Source: Eucalyptus grandis
Taxonomy: Eukaryota > Streptophyta > Magnoliopsida > Myrtales > Myrtaceae
Direction of reading: 5' to 3'
DNA length: 64,000 nt
Assembly: GCF_016545825.1 (NCBI RefSeq)
Contig: NC_052619.1
Coordinates: forward strand, 67,714,115-67,778,114
Every line of letters starts with the position of its first letter. Position 1 is the first letter of the stretch. Of this stretch, positions 34,240 to 45,390 are shown in pieces. Both the position numbers and the translations under genes were made by a program. Under the pieces are notes generated by a model. That model saw nothing but the letters and a program-made list of their open reading frames with translations. It was not told where the DNA came from and searched no databases.

Positions 34240-34640
34240 AAAATTGCGCCAGCCACCAGCACCGGCGACACCACCAACCATCACCACTATCCACACTACA
34301 CACTAGGCGCTCCAGCCACCACCATGCTGGTGGTGTTGCTGCACAAGATACTAGTGCAAGGCTCAGCTTGCACTAGTTTGCACCAGTACACATGGTGTAA
34401 GATGTGCAAACTGCACACTTGTACCAGGTGTAGGTGCAGTCGCTAAGCCTATAACCCCCACCACAAACCAATAATCACCAGGCATCACCATCAGCCACAC
34501 CAAAGACACCCCAGCCACGACATTAGCACCCCACCAACAAACCGACTACCACCTACCACCAAACATCACCATCCACCATCACTAGATACACCGGCACTCC
34601 AGCTATCACCACGTAACACCAACGAGGCAGAACAAGTAAA
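34240..34640. repeat. ACC-rich low-complexity region
   Basis: Runs of ACCACC, CACCAGCCACCA and similar words alternate with 'GCACTAGTTTGCACCAG' palindrome-like text (34360-34400). The strand bias toward A and C is strong. I recognise no gene; the short frames are low-complexity. Confidence 0.6.
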
Positions 34641-35049
34641 AGCCAGAATCCATGATAAACAACAACATAAATTGACAAGCAGCGCAAGATCATTTCATTG
34701 ATATTAATATCATCAAGTCTCGAGTCGACAACATTCATTTCATTGATATTTCATCAAGTGTGAGTCCGAGTCGACAACATCAATGAATGACAAACTAAAG
34801 AAAAAAACAAAAGATAACCATCGATGCATAGACTTTCTATATGCACGACAACATCATCGTTTACATAACTGTTTTTACTCCTAAGCTCCACAAATCCTAT
34901 CACATCTCATCTCATCAATCAATATGCACGACACCCCCTGTTCGTCCTCCTTTCGATGGGCCTTTCACTTGATTCATACTCGGCACTCTTTCTAAGCTGG
35001 ACGTGCAACTTCTTCTTCAACCTTCTCGGTATCCAGCGACTCGGATGGA

Positions 35050-35570
35050 GCTGCAAATGTCATAGGCCGAATTGAATGGGTGCTGAGCCGGAGCTCGGAG
35101 CCGGAGATGGAGTCGGAGCCGGAGCTCGAGCTCGAGCCGGGTTCTTTCTCTTATTTTTGGCACATTGATGTTGATGTTTTCTTCTTTTTGTTGGTGCAGC
35201 CGTCGATTCTTGAGTTGGGCTGAGATAAGAACTTCGAACTTCTCGGGCTACAAAAAAAAACAATAAATTGTTAGCAAAAATCTACAGCATAAATTAAATT
35301 AAATGCAGCCAATAAAACTTACATTGAGAATGATTTGTTCTAAAGAGGGCTCATCTCGTATACGGGCCATAGCCATATTGTCCGAACCTCTTCCCAAGTG
35401 CCCCTCTTGTTTGAATAGGGGCGTCACTTTCAGGGAACTTGTGATTTGTTGCCCCTTTGTCCTCGCTTTCTTGGGCCCTTTAACTACGCCGAGGCTTGTT
35501 CGACCCATTGTGTTGGGCGTCTTCTAGATGGCCTTTGTGTACCTGCCCCTTCACCGGCCTTGTTCTAGTT
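35050..35570 (-). pseudogene. Possible C-terminal part of a Mutator-like transposase, two exon-like pieces
   Basis: Minus-strand sequence encodes 'GVVKGPKKARTKGQQITSS' and 'KQEGHLGRGSD' (35508-35340). A GT donor (AAT|GTAAGT near 35328) and a 77-bp intron-like stretch ending TTTGTAG come next. The frame then resumes with 'TKRRKHQHQCAKNKRKNPAR' and an Ala/Pro tail ending 'APIQFGL' (to about 35069). A basic linker, a knuckle-like KQEGH and a Pro-rich tail are reminiscent of plant MULE transposase C-termini, but the CCHC cysteines are absent. The upstream part is lost towards the gap at 35875. This is a weak call. Confidence 0.3.
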
Positions 35571-35874
35571 GTCCTTCGTGTAGCCCTTCAACTTCGGTGA
35601 CACCTCCTTCGTTTGGCCTTCGAGGTGGTACCGGTGGTGGTACTTGTGGTGCCCCTGCGGTGATTCTTCCGTGGCTCGTGATGATCCTTGAGGTGGCTCT
35701 GTGATGATCCTTGAGGTGGCTCGTGATGGCCCCCGGTTGGCGTTGAGTTCGAACTTGCTTTCTTCGAACCCGAGAAAGAGGCGAAAAGATACCATAAATA
35801 TAATATCGAGACATATAATAATAAAAACTGAATACAAATTGATTGAATTTTGGTATTTCTTTATTCTTGAAGAA

Positions 35875-35974
35875 NNNNNNNNNNNNNNNNNNNNNNNNNN
35901 NNNNNNNNNNNNNNNNNNNNNNNNNNNNNNNNNNNNNNNNNNNNNNNNNNNNNNNNNNNNNNNNNNNNNNNNNN
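35875..35974. other. Assembly gap (100 N)
   Basis: A second placeholder gap of exactly 100 N. To its right lies a short tandem repeat (TTTTAAAACAAAYAGGCCCA, at 35988 and about 36029), so a repeat-caused break is likely. Confidence 0.98.
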
Positions 35975-36099
35975 AAGACACCCTCTCTTTTAAAACAAAC
36001 AGGCCCACAAGCCCAAAAGGTCACCCCTCTTTTAAAACAAATAGGCCCACAAGCCTAAAAGCCCACAAACCTAAAGACCCATAAGCCCACATGCAAAAA

Positions 36100-36555
36100 T
36101 AACCCAAACCACGACCCAAGTATGCCCGGCTCAATACACCAAAAACCCTACTCGGTGACTCGACAGCCCGGCTCGCACAAGGCAGTTTTATGCTTGAAAC
36201 CCTAGGTTTCGGCGAGGAGCAGCGACGCGGTGCTGCAGAAGTCGGGTCACGGCGCCAAGCAAAGGCGGTCAAGGTGCGGTGGCCCGGGAATTCTTAGTAT
36301 CGAGTGGCGAGACGATGGCAGCGGCAGTGGCGTCGCGGGCTGGGCAAGGGGCTGCTGCCAGGCTTCGAGCTCACATGGCGGCTCGGATTACAGCGTCGCG
36401 GAGGGTGCTCATACGAGGGTCATTCGAAGCTTCAGGCTGCGCGAGCCGGGCGTAGCGGTGGTGGCGCGGGTGCTTGTGTATGAGCGGCTCCGCCGCAAAG
36501 CTGGCGCACGGCGAATGCTTGAGCGGCCGCGGGACGGCTTCGCCTCTCTCTCTCT

Positions 36556-36600
<45 letters not shown>

Positions 36601-37401
36601 TTATGGGCTGCTCTACCAGCTCTCTCTCTCAAGCCATTGTTGGCGCGGTGGTGGGTGCGGCCGCAGTGTGCCGGTGATGGTCGCTGCGCGTCGCCGACGG
36701 AGCCGGTATATGCATTCTTGTGGTAGCTTGGATTGCAAGTGAGGTGGGCGGGCGACAGCACGGGCTGTAGCTTAGGTGGCTCGGTTAGTGCCGAGGTGAG
36801 GCGGTGAGGAGGGCAGCGGGCAGCGTCGAGCGGGCCACCGCCCTCCTCCCTCTGCTTCTTCGAATATGGATTACTGGGACAACGGCGCAACGGCGCGATA
36901 GAGGCGCTCCTCGGTGACAGTGGTGGCGGCCCCCAACTCCTTTTTCACTCTCGCTCTCTGCTGGAACTCTCTCCCCCTATTTCCTCCCGCCGTCTCCTCT
37001 TCGAACCCCGCTCTCTCTCGTCTCTCTTCTCTCCGCTTTTGTTACATTGTCGCTTTCTTCTTTTTTCTTTTTCTCGACATTTGCTGCTTTTCCTTTTTTT
37101 TGGTGCAGGCTCCGCACGTGAAGACACCAGGAAGAAGACAGAGTGGGGATGTGGCTAGACCAAAGGGAGATGGCGTGGCCACTCGGGGAAAGAGAGGTGG
37201 GCGACGGGCCGGGCCAAAGCCAGATCTCGGCTCCGACCCCGACTCCTAGGCGTTTTTTTTTTTTTTTTTTTTTTCTTTTTCTCTTTTCTCTTGTTTTTTT
37301 CCTATTTTTGTTTTTTTTTTTTTTTTTTGTTTTAAAATGACTAATTCCTAATTCCACACAATTAAATCCTAAATGAAAATGGGAAAATTTAGGTGTCAAC
37401 A
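36100..37401 (-). mobile_element. LTR (minus orientation), Ty3/gypsy type, left end not found
   Basis: The right boundary AAAATTTAGGTGTCAACA at 37401 is the inverted start TGTTGACACC of the LTR type also seen at 39404, 49197 and 63120. A TATA-like CATAAATAG on the minus strand lies near 36604-36596. The interior is GC-rich with a CT microsatellite. No polypurine tract lies outside the 37401 end, so this is a 5' LTR or solo-LTR edge rather than a 3' LTR. The other end is lost towards the gap. Open frames here (36230-36742, 36914-37249) are low-complexity artefacts. Confidence 0.5.
36561..36598. repeat. (CT)19 microsatellite
   Basis: Thirty-eight bases of uninterrupted CT, preceded by another short CT run. 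It lies next to the inverted TATA-like motif of the surrounding LTR. Confidence 0.95.
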
Positions 37402-37575
37402 GTCATTTGACAAGATCGTTTCACCATCTTGTGAACAATAGGGTTCACTATTCTAAGTGTATCTTCCACTATTGAGTTCATATCCTTCTCGACTTGAGAA
37501 GGTTAGCACAACCAAATGAAGGGCCATCATCACACTTTTTTCATTTCCATTCAACTAGCTTAATTAAAATTTAAT

Positions 37576-39404
37576 TGTCGTCGCGACCTCTTTTTTCCGG
37601 CGCCCGCGATCGTGCATGTGGCCTAAGGAGGCTAATGGCTCGGCTGAAATTGTCGCCCGGACTCTCCCAAGTCCACCAATTCACGACTTAATGGTTCAAG
37701 TTTTTAACCCAAATCAATTTTTAAAATGGAGTCGCCACTAATTGATTTGGGGTGGGTTGATTAGAAACCCAAGTGAAGTATTGGGAGAAATACTCACTCT
37801 TGCGCAAACCAGAGAAATTAGGATTGGGGACTTGATTACACTAGTTAATCACTAATGCCCTTTCGGGTACCTAATCTTTGTTTAAACCTTGAGGTTTTTT
37901 GGATGTTCGTGGGATTTTCCATGCATTTTGGGAGGAAAAATATTTTTGAGTCTTTTCTAATTTTTGGACATAAAAAGGGATTTTTCGTATTTTTTGAAAA
38001 ATACAAGTATTTTTGGCTTTTATGAATTTTTTGGCTTTTTTTCATGAATTTTGGCTTTTTTGTTGAATTTTTGGCATTTTTTGGAAAATATGGAATATTT
38101 TTGATATTTTTTTTTTTTTGGAAAATAAAATTTTTATTAATATTTTTTCAAAATATTTTTGGAAAATAAATTATTTTTGATTTCTCTCGATTTTTTTAGA
38201 AAATAAAATATTTTTCAACATTTTTAAATATTTTTCGATTTTCTGAAATTAAAACATTTTTGATTTTTTTAAATAAATTATTTATTAGAATATTAGTTTA
38301 TATTAAAATAATAAAAACAAAATAAAACCGACTCGTGTCGGATCCGCCGATTGAGTCCGACCGGGCAAAACGCAAACGGGCCCGACTTTTTTTAATTATA
38401 ATTTAGAAAAACATTGTGGTACGTCATGGCCGGCCAAGGGACGCCCGGCCCGGCTCCGACAACCCGGCCCGAGACCCAACTCCGTGAAACCCACCGATCC
38501 GTTTGACGCCTGAAAATCGCAAACCCTAGGGTTTGCGAATCCACGGCAGTCGGCCAAAAGGGGGAACCGGGGTGTTTGCGAATCGCGGCGACGGCGGTGG
38601 TGACGCCGAAGGCGACAACAGCGACGGCGGTGACGACTAGGTCAACGAAAACTGCAAACATGAATGACGATGGCGCCTTTTTACCTTCTCGAACGAGGAC
38701 GGCAATGGCAGGGAGGGCGGTTTGCGAGACGTGGAGGCGCGCGAACAATGACGTGACGGCAAGGCCTAGGTTAGGGTCAGATTTGGCAGGCTCTCTCTCC
38801 CTCGGGCTCGCCCTTCGAGCTCGCCCGAAGTCTCTCGGGGACCCCTCCGAGCTCACAACGCCACGGGCCGACCCAGGCACTCAGCTCCCCCGAAGTCTCT
38901 CGGGGACCTCGAGCTTCGGTTAGCCTTTCTCTCCCTTGGATCTCTCCTCTCTACCTTTGTTGTGTGTCCGTTGCTGCTGGGATCGACGGCCTATTTATAG
39001 GCCGAGGGGTGGCCGATTGACGGAGTTTGACCGTTGGTCACCACGGCCTTCGCCGGGCGAACCGGCGTCCTCCCATCCGACACCAACTACCCCATGCTCT
39101 ACGTCCCATCACCGTCCGGTGCCAGCCGCTCCACGTGCGCTCGGCTGTTCATTTCCCTCGTGTGTCGCACCTTCGACGCGTGAATTGCAGAGGCGCCGAG
39201 GAAGAAGACGACCGGGGGCTAGGCCTTACGCCTAGGCCGTGGAGGCCTGAGAAGAGGGGGCTGCTGCTTTTTTGTTTTCTTTTTGTTTCTTTTCCATTTT
39301 TTTCTTTGTTATTTATTCATCCAAAAAAGGATAAAAAATAAAATAAAATAAATAAAAACAAAAGTAAAACCTAATTAATAAAAATGAAATTTTAGGCGTC
39401 AACG
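37576..39404 (-). repeat. 3' LTR of a minus-strand Ty3/gypsy element
   Basis: The left boundary TGTCGTCGCGACC is the inverted LTR end (compare GGTCGCAACA at 51982), and the right boundary GGCGTCAACG is the inverted start. On the minus strand a TATA box CTATAAATAG lies at 39000-38991. Directly outside the right end, the minus strand reads CAAAGAGGGGAAT, a polypurine tract, which marks this as the 3' LTR of an element lying to the right. The interior contains the AT-rich 37900-38300 tract, full of 'TTTTTGGAAAAT', and GC-rich 38400-39240. The frames in the GC-rich part are not considered genes. Confidence 0.7.
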
Positions 39405-39417
39405 ATTCCCCTCTTTG
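39405..39417 (-). promoter_or_regulatory. Polypurine tract of the minus-strand gypsy element
   Basis: On the minus strand the sequence is CAAAGAGGGGAAT, immediately before the LTR start. It is the plus-strand priming site and fixes the orientation of the element. Confidence 0.65.
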
Positions 39418-39679
39418 AAGGTGAGTTCGCAGAGGTTGCATTTTAAAGAGAAACGATGCCTAAATTTTATCTCGTGCATGCGTAGTAGATTATATTCTAT
39501 TTGGAACCTATTATTCTATGCAAAAAAGGGCAATATAACATTACAAATACTAAGACGAGATAAGAAGATACCTATAGTTACTTACCGGGAGTGAGTAAGA
39601 TAGGGTGTGAACCCCGAGTTTGGCAAGTATCAAGGCGTCATCTTACCCGTGATATGAAGAGGTTGCTTTTCCAAGGTTT

Positions 39680-40050
39680 CTTGAACCATTCTTTTGTCGG
39701 ACCGAACCTTGACGGGAAATTGCTCCTCCGGACCCGAACCATTCTTCGGTCGCATGTTGGAGCAATTAGTGGTTTGTCTCGGACCCGAACCATTCTTCGG
39801 TCGCCGGAAATTGCTTCTCCAGACCCGAATAATTCTTGCCTGTTAAAACAATCGATGATTTGTCTAGGACCCGAACCATTCTTCGGTCGCCTGTTGGAGC
39901 AATTAGTGGTTTGTCTCGGACCCGAACCATTCTTCGATCGCTGTGACGGGAAATTGCTTCTCCAGGACCCGAATCATTCTTCGGTACGCTGTTAAAACGA
40001 TCGATGATTTGTCTAGGACTCGAACCCTTCTTCGGTCGCCGCGATGCGCC
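39680..40050. repeat. Tandem array 1 (~60-bp units, GGACCCGAACCATTCTTCGGT)
   Basis: About seven occurrences of 'GACCCGAAYCATTCTTCGGTCGC' alternate with 'GGAGCAATTAGTGGTTTGTC' and 'AAACRATCGATGATTTGTC'. This gives a ~60-bp unit with an alternating higher-order pattern of ~120 bp or more. It lies between the gag region and the 3' LTR of the minus-strand gypsy element. Frames across it are repeat-derived. Confidence 0.8.
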
Positions 40051-40250
40051 CGACCTTTCTCGGGGCATCTCATTTGTTGGGGGTGCATTTTAATCAAGGA
40101 CACCGGTTGGTACCCGACCTTTCTCGGAGATGCACCGACCTTTCTCGGCATCTGTTTTGTGGGGGTGTCGACCTTGTCAAAGACAACTTGCCGGTACTGA
40201 CTTTTCTAGGGAGGATGCGCCGGCCTTTCTCGGGCATCGATTCTAGAAGA
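40050..40250. repeat. Tandem array 2 ('CCGACCTTTCTCGG' units)
   Basis: CCGACCTTTCTCGG(G/A) and close variants occur at about 40049, 40111, 40135 and 40220, each followed by GCAT and mixed spacers such as 'GTTTTGTGGGGGTG'. It is a short, irregular array linking arrays 1 and 3. Confidence 0.65.
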
Positions 40251-40439
40251 TACACGGACATTCACAAGCATATCAAAAGAGTACGGATCTTCATAAGTAC
40301 CAACCGAAGGGTATTTGAGCCTTTGCGGGGTCAAAATGGGTATTTGGCTGACCATAGGCATTGAAGGGGTACTTGGATGATCACAAGTATGAATTCTTGG
40401 GGATACTTGGTCATTCACAAGTATCGAAGGGGTACTTGA

Positions 40440-41462
40440 TAATTGGAAATATTGAGAACATACCTTGGATATTTGTGAAGGTGTCCCACCTCAAGGCAAT
40501 TGGGAAATATCAAGCGTACAGGATATTCGTGAAGGTCTCTCACCTCACGGTAGTTGGAATATTGAGGACGTACCTTGGATATTCATGAAGGTCTCTCACC
40601 TCCTGGTAATTGGGAATATTGAGGACGTGCCTCGCATATTCGTGAAGGTCTCTCACCTCCTGGTAATGAGAATATCGAGGGCGTGCCCCCGCATATTCAT
40701 GAAGGTCTCTCACCTCTTGGTAAAAGGGAATATCGAGGGCGTACTTGAGATATTCGTGAAGGTCTCTCACCTCCTGGTAATTGGGAATATCGAGGGCGTG
40801 CCTCGCATATTCATGAAGGTCTCTCACCTCCTGGTAAATGGGAATATCGAGGGCGTACCTGAGATATTCGTGAAGGTCTCTCACCTCCTGGTAATTGGGA
40901 ATATTGAGGGCATGCCCCGCATATTCATGAAGGTCTCTCACCTCTGGTAAATGGGAATATCAAGGGCGTACACAGGATATTCGTGAAGGTCTCTCACCTC
41001 CTGGTAGTTGGGAATATCGAGGGCGTGCCCCGCATATTCGTGAAGGTCTCTTACCTCCTGGTAAATGGGAATATCGAGGCGTATCCTGGATATTCGTGAA
41101 GGTCTCTTACCTCTCGGTAATTGGGAATATCGAGGCGTGCCCCGCATATTCGTGAAGGTCTCTCACCTCCTGGTAATTGGGAATATCGAGGACGTACCTG
41201 AGATATTCATGAAGGTCTCTCACCTCCCCGGTAATTGGGAATATCGAGGGGCGTGACTTGAGATATTTATGAAGGTCTCTCACCTCTGTATGGGGAATAT
41301 CGAGGATGTGCCCGAATATTCATGAAGGTCTCTCACCTCCCCGGTAATTGGGGAATATCGAGGGCATACCCGAGATATTCGTGAAGGTCTCTCACCTCCC
41401 GGTAATGGGAATATCGAGGACGTACCTTGGGTATTCATGAAGGTCTCTCACCTCCTGGTAAT
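40440..41462. repeat. Tandem array 3: ~18 copies of a 57-bp unit, open on both strands
   Basis: The unit reads roughly ATATTCGTGAAGGTCTCTC then ACCTCCTGGTAATTGGG then AATATCGAGGGCGTACC. It repeats about 18 times with point changes and a few 1-3 bp indels. Because 57 is a multiple of three, the array stays open for long stretches: 161 codons on plus (repeating 'MKVSHLLVIGNIEGVPRIF') and 133 codons on minus (repeating 'EVRDLHEYARHALDIPNYQ'). Neither peptide resembles a known repeat protein. The array sits in the 3' non-coding part of the gypsy element, so I treat the frames as by-products. Confidence 0.85.
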
Positions 41463-41639
41463 ATAAACTTGAATGTAACACAAGGCTTACCTAGATGGCC
41501 GCAGGCACTCAAAAGGACTGAAACACTTGGGTAACCGCAAGTATACTGGAATACTTGGATGAACACAAGTATTTAATGACATGATCTGGGACCACTTAGC
41601 TGGTCCAAGTTTAAGAAAGCATACCTGGGTAGGTGCGGG

Positions 41640-42280
41640 CACATAAAGCAGTGGAATGCTTGAACAGCTGCTATTATTTCGGGACAACTCGAGCAAGTTG
41701 AGTGTCATGAAAATGGAGTACCTGGATAATGGTGGGTACTTGACGATATGGGGATATTTAGACAACAATAGGTATTTAAAGATAAAAGGGTACTTGATCG
41801 AGTCCACAAGTATCAATACTGGGACAACTCAAACGGTCGAGTGTCGGGAAAAAGAGTATTCGAACGGTGGCCGTACTCAAAGACAATAGGGATGCCTAGA
41901 TAGCAAGTAGGTATTCAACGATAAATGGATACTTGGTTAGTCACAAGTATCAATACTTTAGGTCAACTCGAATAGGTTGAGTGTCAAGTAAATAGAGTGT
42001 CCGAACGATGGCCTCACTCAAAGACAATGGGGATACCTAAACAACGGAGGTATTCAAAGATAAAGGGATACTTGATCAGTCCACAAGTATCAATACTCAC
42101 AGGGGACAACTCGGACGGTCGAGTGTCGGGAAAGGGAGTATCCGAACGGTGGTCGGTACTCAAAGACAATGGGGATACCTAGACAGCAATAAGCACCCAA
42201 ACTCAAGGGACGACTCAAATAGGTTGAGTGTCAATAAGAGAGTACTTGGACAATGGTAGGTACTTTAAGACAAATGGGGA
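41640..42280. repeat. Tandem array 4 (~140-bp units)
   Basis: About four units share 'CACAAGTATCAATACT', 'GACAACTC...GTYGAGTGTC', 'GTAYCCGAACGGTGG'-type and 'CTCAAAGACAATGGGGATACC' words. The clearest starts are at about 41789, 41930 and 42069. It is the array farthest from the 3' LTR. The shorter 'ACTTGGATNANCACAAGTAT' words at 40370-40440 and 41540-41570 belong to the same theme. Confidence 0.75.
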
Positions 42281-44631
42281 TAGAGATATGCTTTCGTGGC
42301 AATATCTACGATCTCAGAGTATGCTTGCTATTTGCACAATATGCACACATGATTGTATATGATGTAAATTCAGGAGTTCAAATGAGGTTCATGCATGATA
42401 ATTTTATCAATTTTGCATCATCTGATTTCCACCGGGAAGATTTTGAAAGACAACCTTCATTTAGAATGTAGATGTCTTGAGCATGCCGGATGAGGGACTT
42501 TCGATGCGAAAGGACTTTTGCTCACTCTCATGGAAAAGGCTATCCTGACCCATTGATGCGGGATTCATAAGGACCACACTATCTCACCGTTATCATGTCA
42601 ACAGGGGTTCGAGTATTCTCGCAAGTGGTACAACTTTACCAATGTGAGAGGTCTTTGTCGAAACTGATGAAGTCTTGGTCAGCGGCTCATCGAGGGGGAC
42701 CATCAAGGTCGAAGCCGATGGACGAAAATGTTGCACGATCATCTCTCGAGTTTACAAGTCAAGAACCTGCGAAAGAGATAGAGTAATCTTGCTCGTACTT
42801 CTTCGAGCGATGCTTATGCACATATGAAATCTTACATTAATTGAAGTGCTCCTAGTCTGAAGAGACTTTTACAATGGGAATGTGATGTGGACTTGGCTCA
42901 CATGTAAGAGGGTGAGAGTTGGTGACTGTCTCAGCATTTGTCACTAGTCTTTCTTGTCATATGGAGGTTCTGTGGACCACAACAACAACTTTTTCTTGGC
43001 ATGTCATTTGACACCTAGAAGGTTTCTGTCATTAGTTTTAGCGATTAATCAGGGCGCCATTTCGCTTGGGAGAGCTTATCAAAGTCTGACATGCTTCTCA
43101 TCTTATTGATTTGTTATCCTTACTTTTGACAGTCAGGTGATCCTGCAACAAACAAGAGGGAATGTGTTAATCATGAACTCTTTCAAGAGTCGAATAACTG
43201 GAAGCGATACAACTTTACCCTTCATTGGTTTGCATATGATTGGGTGAACCTGAAGTGAGAGGGGGACACGGAATCCTATGTCCCTTGCTTCGTTAGGTCA
43301 ATTATTCTCTGAATTGGCTCTGGATGACATGTCTTTTTACACGAAGCCAGTGAACTTGATGTGGGTCATTTCCACGTACTAGCTTGGCCAATATTGATTC
43401 GCCTAACCATCAAGTTTGGCTCTTGAATCTTGATGCTTCCCCGTCGATAAGGAAAATATGTCAAAAACAGGTTCAAATAGTGGGGTTATTGGAAACGATA
43501 TCAAGTTACCCTTCCCAAAAGTTTGTATTTGCCGACTCCTAGGGATATTTGAATGTTGATGACAGCCTCTTCATCTTGACTCGCTTCTATATTTCCTTCA
43601 ATTGGCCTTCCTCCTTTGTGACCATGTATGCAGGATTGTTGGTCGTTGATTCATCTTTAACGCCTTCCTTCTGTGGAATTTCTCCTTATGTCTTTAACTA
43701 TAGCATCATTGGGCAAAAGTCGTGTACCTCAAGCTTTTATGGAATCTGAGATAAAAAAAAAAAAAAAAAAAAAAATCTCAAGTTTTACGATGGCAATTAC
43801 TCCTTGGAAGAAAATGCATCTAGAGTGAAGCTTCTAGATTCCAAAGTCATTGTCCGAGTGTGGGGCTATAGATCGCTTTGACTATCTATATTTTCTCCTG
43901 TTGATAGTAATCACTTTAAAGGAAGAGAAGCAATTCCTTCTTTGTGCTTCTTGGCTCGTTGAAGCTGGAAGTCCCGCCAATGAACTCGCGACATCCTCGC
44001 TTGAGCTATCATGCTATGCATGCTTTAAGTTTGATAATATGCCTGTGCCTATTACGTCCCATCCTTCGTCTCCTGCAGATGGAAGAGAGAGGATGTCATT
44101 TTCGACATTATGTTCGGGAATAAGACTTACCATTTTAAAACGTGATGATCCTTTCCGTTTGCCCCTTTCTTGGAAGGGTGCTTTTGAATTTGGTTTGTTC
44201 ACACGATGTGCTAGTTTCAAATACCTTTTGTCATACTAAATCAAAGGGGATGATGTTCTGAAACATAAAGTGAGTGAGTTAGAAAGACAAACATGATTTA
44301 ATAATCTTGTTTTGACGAAAGCTTTTTGGCAATAAAACATTTTTTCTTTTCAAAAGTATATATTTTTTTGGGGGAAGAAAGCATAAGGAAGCCCAGCCCT
44401 CAGTATTCTTCTTGGATGATAATTTTTCATGGTTGGATAGCATCACCGGGTAGGTTTGGAGTACCGCCTCATGCTTTCAAAACAAAATATTAGAACTGTA
44501 CATTAGAGTACTTGAATGGAAAATACAACAGTAGCACACTAGACAAGATGAGAAACATGAAGCTATAAAAACAAGTAAAACTCATGAAAACCCCTGTGTA
44601 AAGGAGCGCTTTGATAATGCTGGTCTTGAAG
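42281..44631. other. Unassigned interior of the minus-strand gypsy element
   Basis: I looked for RT, integrase and protease motifs on both strands and found none. The longest frames (129 codons at 43850-44239 plus, 66 codons at 43549-43749 plus) show no recognisable motif. A run of 23 A lies near 43751-43773. It may be degenerate pol beyond recognition or non-coding filler. Confidence 0.4.
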
Positions 44632-45180
44632 CTAAGCGTCTTTGAATTCCTCGCCTTTAGTAGACTCGAAGTATTCGCATGTGATGACTACCTTGTTGAA
44701 GCTACGGAAGTGTAACCCATGCAGCCAACATCGATGCTTGCAGGACAAAGCTTCTATGAACTGCTTCATTAACTCCTCTTCAGCTAGTTGAGGGCGGGTT
44801 TGCATCATGAAAGCTCTCCACCTCCCTGCGTATGCTCGGAAATCTTCCATTGGTTTTCTTGTGAAATGAGCCAAGCTCTCACAAGGTAGTTCAGTTCCGA
44901 TCTGGCTTTGGTACTGATGCAAGAATGTGGAAGTTAGCTCTCTCCAATCCTTTAGAAGATAAACGTTTGCTGCGATAAACCATTGCAATGCAGACCCCGT
45001 AAGAGTTTCTTGGAATGCCTGAGTTGTGAACGACATCGGGCCATAATACCGACTCATTTTCGCATGGAGATACTACAAGTGGGCCACGGGACAAGTTGTG
45101 CCGTTATACTTGCGGAGATTGGGTATCCACATTTCTATGGGGGTCAAGATCCTACGAGGGCAAGACGGGCTTGATGTATC
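44632..45180 (-). pseudogene. Retrotransposon gag core domain, copy 2
   Basis: From about 45150 on the minus strand, 'LRKYNGTTCPVAHLQYLHAK' leads into the 141-codon frame 45057-44632. That frame contains 'QAFQETLTGSALQWFIA', 'DWRELTSTFLHQYQSQIG', 'FTRKPMEDFRAYAGRWRAFM' and 'EEELMKQFIEAL'. This is the Retrotrans_gag pattern (PF03732) of Ty3/gypsy elements, the structural protein forming the virus-like particle. The core is well preserved, but the N-terminus lies in another frame. No zinc knuckle and no protease follow. Confidence 0.75.
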
Positions 45181-45390
45181 TTGGTTAGGCCACTGGTTTT
45201 CCCACTGCATATTTGTTGTGGTGGTGAATTTTTTTGTTTCAGGGAAGCTGGACTCTATTGAGATTACCCCATTTCTTTCTTCCGGGTCAAAATTACCGAA
45301 GGAGGATGAAGCATTTAAGCTATCCTCATGGTCAGGTGACGAGCTTAGTACTTCGTTAGGATCGTAGCAGATAAAGACGTATGCTTCCTC

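Noticed and set aside
38392..39341. GC-rich frames (162 codons minus, 115 and 104 plus)
   Set aside because: They lie within an LTR delimited by its end sequences and polypurine tract. Composition bias keeps several frames open, and no domain is recognisable.
40440..41462. Regular repeats considered as a CRISPR array or a repeat-protein gene
   Set aside because: There is no alternation of constant repeat and unique spacer; the whole 57-bp unit is repeated and varies by point changes. The genome is a plant's, and the context is the 3' region of a retroelement.
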